Shown in pieces: positions 8,568-16,487 of a stretch of 46,006 nt of DNA. The stretch comes from Cyanobium sp. T1B-Tous (GTDB lineage Bacteria > Cyanobacteriota > Cyanobacteriia > PCC-6307 > Cyanobiaceae): assembly GCF_024345475.1 (NCBI RefSeq), contig NZ_JAGQBE010000015.1:1-46006 (forward strand), in the 5' to 3' direction. The notes beneath the pieces are model-generated. The model was not told the origin of the DNA, searched no databases, and worked only from the letters and a program-made list of their open reading frames with translations. The position numbers and the translations under genes are program-made. How positions within the stretch are numbered: the stretch's first letter is position 1; every line of letters begins with the position of its first letter.

Positions 8568-9271
8568 GGCAGGGCCTCCAGTTCCGTCAGCAGCAGCAGC
8601 TGAAAACGCGGTCGCTCCAGCAGCGGTGGACCCACCCGGGCGGCCAGGCTGTCGGTGAGTCGGTTGGCCGCCAGGGCGAGGGGCAGGGCCGGCGCCGTGA
8701 GGGTCAGCTGCAGCTCCGCAAGATGTTCTGCACTGTATGGAGTGGCCAGGCAACGGGCACCAATGCGGCGCTCCAGGGCCCGGCAATAGCGCGGAGCCAC
8801 CTCACCCTCGAGGGGATGGTGCAGCAGCAGGGGCTGGGGCAGCAGCGCCAGCTCCGCGGCCAGAGCCCGCTGCCAGACAGGCCAGGCCCCCAAAAAGGAG
8901 AAGCGCCGCACCCGCGTGTGGCGCTGCCAGTGGCGCACGATCGCCGGCAGGTCATGGCGCACATGCCCCCCGGGCAGCAGCAGCAGGGGCACCAGGGTGA
9001 GGCCCTGGCCGGGGCGCAGCAGCTGGTCGGCAGGGGGTGGCGCGGCCGCGGTGAGGAGTTGGAAGCGCACGGGTGCCCCACGCCGCTGCTCCAGCTCCGC
9101 GGCCAGGGCCTGCAACGCATCGGGCAGTTCACCCCCGCTACGGCCATGCACCACCAGCAACAGGGGCTGGGCGGGGGTCGCCGCGAGGCGACGGCTGAGG
9201 CGCTGGGCCAGCCAGGGTTTGGCACCCAGCGCAGGATGGCTCCGCAGCTCCGGCATCGGTTGGGGCTCCAC
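8564..9271 (-). CDS. sirB: Sirohydrochlorin chelatase-like protein (CbiX/SirB family)
   Basis: Predicted to insert Fe (siroheme) or Co (cobamide) into sirohydrochlorin. The N-terminal half has the CbiX hallmarks LLVVHGRSGG, with the metal-site His, and LVPLLLLPGGHVRHDLP, with the second His. The C-terminal half is a weaker repeat of the fold, so this is a two-domain version (235 residues). GTG at 9271 or ATG at 9256 could be the start. Its stop overlaps the cobA start by 4 nt, which supports a joint role in siroheme synthesis. Metal preference cannot be read from sequence. Confidence 0.85.
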   Translation of the reverse strand: MEPQPMPELRSHPALGAKPWLAQRLSRRLAATPAQPLLLVVHGRSGGELPDALQALAAELEQRRGAPVRFQLLTAAAPPPADQLLRPGQGLTLVPLLLLPGGHVRHDLPAIVRHWQRHTRVRRFSFLGAWPVWQRALAAELALLPQPLLLHHPLEGEVAPRYCRALERRIGARCLATPYSAEHLAELQLTLTAPALPLALAANRLTDSLAARVGPPLLERPRFQLLLLTELEALP

Positions 9272-9332
9272 AGGGGCCAGGGCGATCGGCTCGCGAGGTG
9301 TGTGGGGTCGGCAACCGGTGGATCCTTCCCAC

Positions 9333-9349
9333 TGGTGTTCTTAACACCA
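9333..9349. terminator. Short hairpin between the Nif11-like gene and sirB
   Basis: A perfect 7-bp inverted repeat TGGTGTT / AACACCA encloses a three-base loop. It lies 22 bp past the stop of the minus-strand Nif11-like gene and before sirB. There is no clear U-tract, so it may be a weak terminator or attenuating hairpin, or an operator. Confidence 0.35.
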
Positions 9350-9371
9350 CCACCCCGCGTGGCCGACGCGA

Positions 9372-9623
9372 TCACCCCCGCCAAGTGGGCAATCCGCCGG
9401 TCATCAGGGTGCCCCGATGGCGCCAGAGGGCCTCCGGGCTCAGCGTGATCCCGTGTCTCTGGGCCACGAGAACGGCCTCTTCGGTGGAACCCGTGGCCAT
9501 CAGGGCAGCCGCAAAGAGCGGATCACGCTGGGCAAGCTCCTTGAGCTGATGCAGGGCCTCCGTGGCAGCGGTAACCGCGGTGGCGGCGGGAACGGCGGTG
9601 GAAGGTACGTTGCAGGTCGTCAT
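9372..9623 (-). CDS. Nif11-like short peptide with GG-LPTWRG tail
   Basis: An 83-residue protein. Residues about 22-70 fit the Nif11 leader-peptide domain: LKELAQRDPLFAAAL, then a short turn, EEAVLVAQRHGITLSPEAL, an arrangement of helices ending in the usual 'GI-LSPE-L' pattern. Nif11-type leaders belong to ribosomal peptide natural-product precursors and end in a Gly-Gly cleavage site; here GG is at 76-77 and is followed only by LPTWRG. There is no Cys/Ser/Thr-rich core after it, and no modification enzyme or peptidase-ABC exporter is nearby. It may be a free-standing Nif11 protein with another role. A strong ribosome site (GAGGAG, 5 nt before ATG at 9623) supports expression. Confidence 0.72.
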   Translation of the reverse strand: MTTCNVPSTAVPAATAVTAATEALHQLKELAQRDPLFAAALMATGSTEEAVLVAQRHGITLSPEALWRHRGTLMTGGLPTWRG

Positions 9624-9628
9624 CTCAT

Positions 9629-9634
9629 CTCCTC
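9629..9634 (-). promoter_or_regulatory. Ribosome binding site of the Nif11-like gene
   Basis: GAGGAG on the minus strand sits 5 nt before the ATG at 9623 and fixes that start. Confidence 0.6.
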
Positions 9635-9757
9635 AACAGGCTTCCCCCACGCTAAGAGCGCCGTTTCGTGAGCAGGGTGAGTACAAGCACCCGTCTGGGC
9701 AGAACCCAAGCGCCCCTGCCAGATTCATCGGGCAGAACAACCGCTGGAGACCTGGCC

Positions 9758-10045
9758 ATGCACATGGTGGCGAATTTTTGGCCCGGGGCGACGCTGGAGC
9801 AATTCCAGGTGGAACTGGCCCAGCTGGAGGGCAAGGAGCAACCTCAGGCCCAGCTGCTGCGCACGGTCGCTGAGGTGGAAGGCGGTCTCATGATCGTGTC
9901 CCTGTGGGAGGGACAAGCGCAATACGACAGCTGGGCTGCAGCCACCCTGATGCCCCAGATCGATCTTCCAGGGGGCATGGACGGTCGGCCGGAACAACGC
10001 AAGGGACCGGTGGTGCATCACTTCTCCGTGCTGCCGGCGAGCTGA
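9758..10045 (+). CDS. Small FWPGAT-motif protein, possible dimeric alpha/beta-barrel
   Basis: A 95-residue protein beginning MHMVANFWPGAT. It is clearly paralogous to the protein at 44564-44845: both share FWPGAT-EQ near the start, a Gln-Leu before the middle, an Ala-x-Val-x-Gly-Gly segment leading to IV-(L/I)-W, and PGG--G-PE-R near the end. The size and strand/helix pattern resemble small dimeric ferredoxin-fold (alpha/beta-barrel, ABM/EthD-like) proteins, but no catalytic residues can be named. ATG at 9758 is chosen over the longer open frame from 9668 because GGAGA lies 7 nt upstream and the paralogue begins at the same place. Its 3' end overlaps the convergent GGDEF-EAL gene by 28 bp. 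Confidence 0.7.
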   Translation: MHMVANFWPGATLEQFQVELAQLEGKEQPQAQLLRTVAEVEGGLMIVSLWEGQAQYDSWAAATLMPQIDLPGGMDGRPEQRKGPVVHHFSVLPAS

Positions 10046-12219
10046 GCACCTAGCAGCGCCGCAAAGGCCTCCACCTCGAGAGGATGGCTGAACCAGTACC
10101 CCTGGTAGGCATCGCAGCCCAACGCCTCCAGCACCGCCAGCTGGCCGGCCGTTTCCAAGCCCTCCGCCAGGGTCTCCAGGCCCAGGCCCCGACCCATGGC
10201 GAGGGCGGTCCGCACAATCGTGCGGGCGGAGTCACTGGTTTCCAGGTGCTGGATGAAGCTGCGATCGATCTTCAACTTGTGCAGAGGCAGGCGATTCAGC
10301 ACCGACAGGGAGGAATACCCGGTGCCGAAGTCATCGAGGGCGAGCCGCACGCCCAGGGCCGCCAGGTCCTGCACCTGGGCGGTCACGCCCGCCGCCGGCA
10401 GGATGCAGGTTTCGGTGATCTCCAACTCCAGCAACCCCGCTGGCAGGCGATGGCGCGCCAACAGGGCAGCCACCTGATCAACCAGGAGCGGCAGGGTGAG
10501 CTCAAACTGGCGCGGCGAGAGATTCACCGCCAGCCGGGGGATCTGGAGGCCCGCATCCAGCCAGGCACGCAGCTGCCGGCAGGCTTCCTCCAGCACCCAC
10601 TGACCCAGGGGATGGATCAGGTTGGTGCGCTCAGCCAGGGCCACAAACCGCGCTGGAGGTACGGCTCCAAGGATCGGGTCGTCCCAGCGCAGCAACGCCT
10701 CCGCACCCAGAAAACCCCCACTGCCGTCGACTTGGGGCTGATACACCAACCGCAACGCCCCATCGCCCACGGCCCGATGCAAGCGCGACTCCAGCGCCAT
10801 CTCCCGGCGCAGGCGCGTGGTGTATTTGAGCTCGTAGGGAAGGGCGGTGCCGGGGGCCACCTCACGGGCGCGGCTGAGGGCCGTGGCCGCCCCCTGCAAC
10901 AGCGCTTCAACCTGCTCGCCATGGAGCGGCGCCAGGCTGTAGCCGGCACTGAAGCCCAGGGCCATCGGAGCCATCTCCTCCCCAACCGGCAGCTGGCTGA
11001 GGGCACCCCGCAGCTCCCCCAGCACCGCTTCGGCCTGGCGGCCCAGGGCCACCGGATCATCGGCAGGGCCTGGAAGCTCCCGCACCACCGCAAACTCATC
11101 CCCACCGAGTCGTGCCAGCAGATCGGAGGGCCCTGCCCAGGCCCGCAAGGCGTGGGCCACGGCCTGCAGCAAGGCGTCGCCCACCTCCCGCCCGAAGCTG
11201 TGGTTAACCCGGCGGAAGCCATCGAGGTCGAGCCAGAGCACCAGCCACGAACGGACCCCGGCCTGGGCCAAACGGCGCTCCAACTCCCGACGGCAGCCTT
11301 CCAGGTTGACCAGACCCGTCAAAGGGTCGTGAAAGGCGAGGGCAGTCAGCTCGTCGAGGGCGCGGGTCAGGTCGGTGACATCGCGGACCCAAAGGCCCAC
11401 GGCCGAGGTGGAGCCTGGCTCCGTTTCCCCCGGGGAGGGAGGCTGCAGGGTCATCTCCACCTGATGCGCCCTGCCGTCGGCCGCCAGCAGCGGCAGGGTG
11501 ATCCGACGCTCCTGGCCGGCCAGCACGGCTCCCCAGATCTGCTCGAAGGCCCCCCGCGCCTGGGGCGTGAGGAACTCCAGCAGCCGACGGCCCTGCAGCT
11601 CCCCTTCCGCCACCGCCAGGATGCGATGCAGAGCGGGATTGGCGAACAGCAGCCGGGTGCCCGAATCGATCTGGCCGAGACCATCCGCCAGCTGGGACAC
11701 CAACGCCCGATAGCGGGCCTCACTGCTGCCCAGCGAGGCGAGCAGGCTGGCCTGCACCTGACGGGCCGTTTCGCTGCTTTCCAGCTGCCGGCGCATGCCG
11801 ATGTCGCGCAGCGCCAGGGTCCAGCGGGCTTCGCCCTGCTGGAGCAGCGGGTGGGCTTCGAGCTCCAGGGCCAACGGCTCCCCCTGCAAGGGCTGCAGGT
11901 CCAGCTCCATCCGCAGCGGCACAGGGTCGGCCGTGGCCGCCAGCCGCTCCTCCAGCAGGCGAACCTGGCCAGGGTTGGGCATCCACTGCTGCAGCGGCTG
12001 GCCGTAGAGCGCGTGCTGGGGCACCCCTAGGGCCTCGGCCAGACGGCCATTGGCCTCCAGGATCCGCCCACCAGCCCCGGCCAGAATCAGCAGGTCGCCG
12101 CTGAACTGCACCATCTGGCGCAGATGGGGCAAGGCATGCACCGCCTCCTGGAGTTCATGGCGCAGCCGCCGGATCTCCCGCTCCAGGCGCTGCCGATCCT
12201 CGGCAGAGGGGGCGCTCAT
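10018..12219 (-). CDS. PAS-PAS-GGDEF-EAL c-di-GMP signalling protein
   Basis: A 733-residue cytoplasmic protein. After a short N-terminal coiled coil come two PAS-like domains (about 40-145 and 165-285), a GGDEF domain (about 290-455) and an EAL domain (about 470-725). GGDEF at 372-376 is intact, so cyclase activity is possible; the inhibitory I-site Arg is missing (GPSD instead of RxxD). The EAL domain is also complete: AEALLRW (E507), NLSPRQF, EITE, DDFGTGYSS and AEGLET. It could act in either direction depending on the PAS signal; in many hybrids one domain only binds GTP or c-di-GMP. Its ATG overlaps the stop of the upstream DsbA-like gene as ATGA, so the two are one transcription unit. 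No membrane segment is seen. Confidence 0.92.
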   Translation of the reverse strand: MSAPSAEDRQRLEREIRRLRHELQEAVHALPHLRQMVQFSGDLLILAGAGGRILEANGRLAEALGVPQHALYGQPLQQWMPNPGQVRLLEERLAATADPVPLRMELDLQPLQGEPLALELEAHPLLQQGEARWTLALRDIGMRRQLESSETARQVQASLLASLGSSEARYRALVSQLADGLGQIDSGTRLLFANPALHRILAVAEGELQGRRLLEFLTPQARGAFEQIWGAVLAGQERRITLPLLAADGRAHQVEMTLQPPSPGETEPGSTSAVGLWVRDVTDLTRALDELTALAFHDPLTGLVNLEGCRRELERRLAQAGVRSWLVLWLDLDGFRRVNHSFGREVGDALLQAVAHALRAWAGPSDLLARLGGDEFAVVRELPGPADDPVALGRQAEAVLGELRGALSQLPVGEEMAPMALGFSAGYSLAPLHGEQVEALLQGAATALSRAREVAPGTALPYELKYTTRLRREMALESRLHRAVGDGALRLVYQPQVDGSGGFLGAEALLRWDDPILGAVPPARFVALAERTNLIHPLGQWVLEEACRQLRAWLDAGLQIPRLAVNLSPRQFELTLPLLVDQVAALLARHRLPAGLLELEITETCILPAAGVTAQVQDLAALGVRLALDDFGTGYSSLSVLNRLPLHKLKIDRSFIQHLETSDSARTIVRTALAMGRGLGLETLAEGLETAGQLAVLEALGCDAYQGYWFSHPLEVEAFAALLGAQLAGSTEK

Positions 12220-12854
12220 CGGCAGGCCGGACCGGCGGGGGGATCGTGCAGGGCCCCCAGCACAAAGGCCTCAACGGCCGCCCGGTCCTGCAGCCCCAGG
12301 TGGCGCGCGCCGGTGGGGGCGAGCATGCAGGGAATGCGGTCGAGCTCCTGACGCCACCAGGTGCTGAGCCGATCGAGGGCCTCGGGGTCGAGAAAGCGCT
12401 CCGGATCGGGCCCAACCCCGGCCACCTGCTGGCAGTGGTGAAGCTCTTGGGCGTTGGCGATGTTGCGTTGATCGCGCCAGAAGGAGCGAAAGATCGCCGT
12501 GCGCAGGGGCGCCGCCAGGGCGGGTTCATCGGCTTCCACGGCGGCCTGCAGCAGCAGCGCCTGGCGGGAATTCACCCACACCGGCGGCAGCTGAACCTCC
12601 ACCTCTGGAGCGCGGCGCTGCACGTCGGCCACCTCCTTGAGCAGGGTGGTGTGATCGTCCGGCTGGTTGGTGGCGGAAAACTCAAACGGCAGGTGGGATT
12701 TGTGCTCCACCCCCACCCAGTACACCCGCTCCGCCACCCCCAGCTGATTCAGCCACTCGTTGAGGGTGAAGCAGTAGGGACAGTTGAAATCTGAGATCAC
12801 CACGATCCGGCTGCTCTGCAGTTCCGGCGGCAGGTCCTGCGGCTGGGCTGACAC
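12216..12854 (-). CDS. DsbA-family thioredoxin-fold protein
   Basis: A 212-residue protein with the DsbA/2-hydroxychromene-isomerase layout: an N-terminal strand, the redox-active CPYC motif at C25-C28 (DFNCPYCF), a helical insertion with FRSFWRDQRNIANAQEL, and a return to the thioredoxin fold near PTGARHLGLQ. It has no signal peptide, so a cytoplasmic thiol-disulfide or isomerase role is likely. In place of the usual cis-Pro loop the sequence around PTGA is the best candidate. It is the first gene of a unit with the PAS-GGDEF-EAL gene (4-nt overlap). Substrate and any link to c-di-GMP are unknown. Confidence 0.8.
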   Translation of the reverse strand: MSAQPQDLPPELQSSRIVVISDFNCPYCFTLNEWLNQLGVAERVYWVGVEHKSHLPFEFSATNQPDDHTTLLKEVADVQRRAPEVEVQLPPVWVNSRQALLLQAAVEADEPALAAPLRTAIFRSFWRDQRNIANAQELHHCQQVAGVGPDPERFLDPEALDRLSTWWRQELDRIPCMLAPTGARHLGLQDRAAVEAFVLGALHDPPAGPACR

Positions 12855-12905
12855 ATCGGAGCAGCTGATGGGTTCAACTGTAGGCAGTGCCCTGAGGCTT
12901 GCCCC

Positions 12906-14180
12906 ATGCGCTGGAGTCGCCCCTCCACCTTCTTCTGCGCCTTCCTCACCCTGCTCAACGACCGGCTGGGCGAGAGCATCGTGTTTCCGCTGCTGCCCTT
13001 TCTGCTGGCGGGGTTCACCAACGACGGCCGGGTGCTGGGCCTGCTGGCAGGCAGCTACGCCATCGCCCAGTTCGCCTTCACTCCCCTGATCGGTGCCCTC
13101 AGCGACCGCTTCGGCCGCAAGCCGGTGATCAGCATCTGCGTGGCGGGTTCGGTGCTGGGCCTGGCCCTGTTTGCCCTCACCATCAGCCTGCCCTGGGCCA
13201 CCCTCTGGCCCGCTGCCCAGGCGGCCGGGCTACCCCTGGCCCTGCTCTTCGGAGCCCGGCTGATCGACGGGGTGAGCGGCGGCACCGCCGCCACCGCCAG
13301 CGCCGTGCTGGCCGACATCTCCCCGCCGGAGAAGCGGGCCAAGGCCTTTGGTCTGATCGGTGTGGCCTTCGGCCTGGGCTTCATCCTCGGCCCCGCGCTC
13401 GGTGGCCTGCTCGGCCGCCTGAACGTCACCCTGCCGCTGCTGGTGGCGGTGGCCATCGCCGTGCTCAACCTGGTGCTGGTGCTCACCGTGCTGCCGGAAA
13501 CCCACCCGGTGAGCGCCCGCCGCGCCATGCCCCGCAAGCGGGATCTCAACCCGTTCAGCGCCCTGCAGCGGGTGTTCACCAACCCCCAGGTGCGGCGCCT
13601 GTGCGTGGCCTTCTTCCTGTTCTTCCTCGCCTTCAACGGCTTCACCGCCGTGCTGGTGCTCTATTTCAAGCAGGCCTTCAACTGGGGGCCCGGCCTGGCC
13701 GCCGCGGCCTTCCTGGTGGTGGGCGTGGTGGCCACCGTGGTGCAGGGCGGCCTGATCGGTCCGCTGGTGAAGCGGTTCGGCGAATGGCGCCTCACCCTGG
13801 CGGGCCTCGGCTTCGTGATCGCCGGCTGCCTGCTGATCCCCATGGCCACCCGGGCCAATGCCCAGCCGGTGGTGTTCAGCGCCGTGGCGATCCTGGCCCT
13901 GGGCACGGGCCTGGTCACCCCCTGCCTGCGCAGCCTGGTGTCACGCCGGCTCGACAGCGAGGGCCAGGGTGCGGCCCTGGGCAGCCTGCAGGGGCTGCAG
14001 AGCCTGGGCAGTTTTCTGGGGCCACCCCTGGCGGGCCTGGCCTACGAAACCACCGGTCGCCAAAGCCCCTTCTGGCTGGGCATCACCCTGCTGGTGGGCG
14101 TAGCCCTGCTGGTGGCCGGTGGCCTGCCCACGCCCACAGCGGAGGCGATGACAGCAGGGATACACGGGTCCGACAGTTGA
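12906..14180 (+). CDS. MFS transporter, TetA/drug-efflux-like
   Basis: A 424-residue inner-membrane protein with about 12 hydrophobic helices. Motif A of the major facilitator superfamily is seen as GALSDRFGRKPVI in the loop after helix 2, and SGGTAATASAVLADISPPEKRAKAFG is the helix 4-5 region typical of the TetA/Bmr-like branch. It probably exports small molecules by proton antiport; the substrate is unknown. It is divergent from the DsbA-like gene with only 51 bp between starts. The alternative frame overlapping it on the same strand is a shadow. Confidence 0.88.
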   Translation: MRWSRPSTFFCAFLTLLNDRLGESIVFPLLPFLLAGFTNDGRVLGLLAGSYAIAQFAFTPLIGALSDRFGRKPVISICVAGSVLGLALFALTISLPWATLWPAAQAAGLPLALLFGARLIDGVSGGTAATASAVLADISPPEKRAKAFGLIGVAFGLGFILGPALGGLLGRLNVTLPLLVAVAIAVLNLVLVLTVLPETHPVSARRAMPRKRDLNPFSALQRVFTNPQVRRLCVAFFLFFLAFNGFTAVLVLYFKQAFNWGPGLAAAAFLVVGVVATVVQGGLIGPLVKRFGEWRLTLAGLGFVIAGCLLIPMATRANAQPVVFSAVAILALGTGLVTPCLRSLVSRRLDSEGQGAALGSLQGLQSLGSFLGPPLAGLAYETTGRQSPFWLGITLLVGVALLVAGGLPTPTAEAMTAGIHGSDS

Positions 14181-14218
14181 AATTGCTACCTTGCCAATAA
14201 CGAAAGGTCAGGCGTGGT

Positions 14219-16363
14219 ATGGCGGAATCCCAGGCTGACGCGCCCCTCGCTCCTGAGCTCTACATCAATCGCGAGTTGAGCTGGCTGGAGTTCAACTACC
14301 GGGTGCTGGCCCAGGCCCTGGACGAACACACCCCGCTGCTGGAACAGGCGAAATTCAGCGCCATCTTCAGCAACAACCTCGATGAATTCTTCATGGTGCG
14401 GGTGGCCTCGCTGAAGTCCCAGATCGAAGCGGGCGTCAGCACCCTCAGCGACGACGGTCTCACCGCCCAGCAACAGCTCCAGGCCATCCGCACCAAGCTG
14501 CGGCCGCTGCTGGAGATGCAGCAGCAGCACTACCGCCATTCCCTCAAGAGCCATCTCTCCGACTACGGCATCCACCTGATCGACTACGCCAACCTCAACA
14601 GCTCCCAGCGGGAGTGGTTGGAGGCCTACTTCCAGAACGCCATCTTTCCGGTGCTCACCCCCCTGGCGGTGGACCCGTCCCACCCCTTCCCCTTCATCAG
14701 CAACCTGAGCCTCAACGTGGCCGCCCTGGTGCGCGACCCCGACACCGGCCAGCAGGAATTTGCCCGGGTGAAGGTGCCCCAGAAAAACCTGCCCCGCTTC
14801 GTCAAAATCCCCACCCACCTGAGTGGCAAGCAGCCCGAGCCCGTGTACACCGCCGTGCCCCTCGAGCAGGTGGTGGCCTTCAACCTGGGCCTGCTGTTCC
14901 CCGGCATGCACGTGGAAGGGCACTACTTCTTCCGCGTCACCCGGGACGCCGACCTGGAACTGCGCGACCTGGAGGCCGACGACCTGATGGAGGCCCTCGA
15001 GGAGGGCCTGCGCAAACGCCGCCGTGGCGGCGAGGTGGTGCGGCTGGAGGTGGCCGATGAGATGCCGGAGGCGGTGGTGCAGCTGCTGATGGAGGGCACC
15101 GCCGTGGAGGCGGAGGACGTCTACCGGGTCAATGGCCCCCTCGGCCTCGACGACCTGATGAGCCTCCTGGCCATTCCCTTGGCCCAACTCAAGGACAAGC
15201 CCCACAAGGGCCGCACCGCACCCGCCCTGGCCCGCACCCAGAAGGGCCAGCTGGAAGACGGCTCGATCAAGGCGGAGGAGTTCGAGAGCATCTTCTCGGT
15301 GATCCGCCGCGGTGACGTGCTGGTGCATCACCCCTTCGACCTGTTCTCCACCTCCGTGGAGGAGTTCCTCAACCAGGCCGCCGACGACCCCTCGGTGCTG
15401 GCCATCAAGATGACCCTCTACCGCACTTCGAAGGACTCACCGGTGGTGGCGGCCCTGATCCGGGCAGCCGAAAACGGCAAGCAGGTGATGGCCCTGGTGG
15501 AGCTCAAGGCGCGCTTCGATGAAGACAACAACATCCAGTGGGCCAAACAACTGGAGGCCTCCGGCGTGCACGTGGTGTACGGCGTGCTGGGGCTGAAGAC
15601 CCACACCAAGATCCTGCTGGTGGTGCGCAAGGAAAAGGAACGCCTCAACAGCTATGTGCACATCGGCACCGGCAACTACAACTCCAAAACATCCAGCCTC
15701 TACACCGACATCGGCTTGCTCACCGCCCGTCCGGAATTCGGCGCCGATCTGGTGGAACTGTTCAACTACCTCACCGGCTTCTCCAAGCAGCAGAGCTTCC
15801 GCCGGCTCCTGGTGGCCCCGGTCACCCTGCGCAACCGCATGCAGGACCTGATCCGCCGCGAGATCGACCATGCCCAGGCCGGCCGCGGCGGCCACATCCG
15901 GGCCAAGATGAATGCCCTGGTGGATCCGGCGATCATCGCCCTGCTCTACGAAGCCTCCCAGGCCGGTGTGCAAATCGAGTTGGTGGTGCGGGGCATGTGC
16001 AGCCTCAGGCCCGGCCTGGCCGGCATCAGCGACAACATTGCGGTCGTGAGTGTGATCGGCCGCTTTCTTGAGCACTCGCGGATCTTCTGGTTCGGCAATG
16101 GCGGCGAGGCCGAACTGTTCATGGGCAGTGCCGACTGGATGCCACGCAACCTGGATCGGCGCGTTGAAGCAGTAGCGCCGATCGAGGATCCACGGCTCCG
16201 CCAGCAACTCGAACAGATCCTCGATCTCTACCTACAGGACACCAGTGCGTGGCACATGGATAGCGAGGGACACTTCAGCCAGCACCAGCAGGAAGGAGAG
16301 GCCCAGCTCGTCCAGCGGGAAATGATGCGTCGCTGGCGGGGTGGTCTGGTGCCTACCAGCTGA
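14219..16363 (+). CDS. ppk1: Polyphosphate kinase 1
   Basis: Reversibly transfers the gamma-phosphate of ATP to polyphosphate, the cell's phosphate store. The 714-residue length is usual for PPK1. The start INRELSWLEFNYRVL is the family N-terminal signature. Domains follow in order: N-terminal, head, then two phospholipase-D-like catalytic halves. The autophosphorylated His is H462 in GLKTHTKILLV, the second catalytic His is H619 in LEHSRIFWF, and FMGSADWMPRNLDRRVE closes the active site. The gene is alone between the MFS gene and the sigma-factor gene. Together with pstS in this window it points to active phosphate handling. Confidence 0.97.
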   Translation: MAESQADAPLAPELYINRELSWLEFNYRVLAQALDEHTPLLEQAKFSAIFSNNLDEFFMVRVASLKSQIEAGVSTLSDDGLTAQQQLQAIRTKLRPLLEMQQQHYRHSLKSHLSDYGIHLIDYANLNSSQREWLEAYFQNAIFPVLTPLAVDPSHPFPFISNLSLNVAALVRDPDTGQQEFARVKVPQKNLPRFVKIPTHLSGKQPEPVYTAVPLEQVVAFNLGLLFPGMHVEGHYFFRVTRDADLELRDLEADDLMEALEEGLRKRRRGGEVVRLEVADEMPEAVVQLLMEGTAVEAEDVYRVNGPLGLDDLMSLLAIPLAQLKDKPHKGRTAPALARTQKGQLEDGSIKAEEFESIFSVIRRGDVLVHHPFDLFSTSVEEFLNQAADDPSVLAIKMTLYRTSKDSPVVAALIRAAENGKQVMALVELKARFDEDNNIQWAKQLEASGVHVVYGVLGLKTHTKILLVVRKEKERLNSYVHIGTGNYNSKTSSLYTDIGLLTARPEFGADLVELFNYLTGFSKQQSFRRLLVAPVTLRNRMQDLIRREIDHAQAGRGGHIRAKMNALVDPAIIALLYEASQAGVQIELVVRGMCSLRPGLAGISDNIAVVSVIGRFLEHSRIFWFGNGGEAELFMGSADWMPRNLDRRVEAVAPIEDPRLRQQLEQILDLYLQDTSAWHMDSEGHFSQHQQEGEAQLVQREMMRRWRGGLVPTS

Positions 16364-16431
16364 GGCTTTCCAGCACACGACATCGCATTGATCGGCAGCA
16401 ATCCATACAGGAAGTCTTCCAAATCAATCAG

Positions 16432-16458
16432 TTGCACGGTGCTCAGCAGTGCTACATT
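16432..16458 (+). promoter_or_regulatory. Possible sigma-70-type promoter of the sigma-factor gene
   Basis: TTGCAC at 16432-16437 and TACATT at 16453-16458 are separated by 15 bp, a slightly short spacer. A transcript starting a few bases later would still include the ribosome site at 16476-16480 and the GTG at 16488. It is a pattern match only. Confidence 0.35.
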
Positions 16459-16475
16459 CCGGCCAAATCCAATAC

Positions 16476-16480
16476 GGAGG
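16476..16480 (+). promoter_or_regulatory. Ribosome binding site deciding the sigma-factor start
   Basis: GGAGG lies 7 nt before GTG 16488 and inside the longer open frame, so it argues for the shorter protein. Confidence 0.7.
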
Positions 16481-16487
16481 CTTGGGT

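Noticed and set aside
10084-12030. 648-residue plus-strand open frame opposite the GGDEF-EAL gene
   Set aside because: Gln/Gly/Arg-rich composition is typical of antisense reading in GC-rich DNA, while the minus strand has complete GGDEF and EAL motifs.
12899-14200. Second plus-strand frame overlapping the MFS gene
   Set aside because: Arg/Pro/Gly-rich frame-shifted reading; the 12906 frame has motif A and membrane helices.
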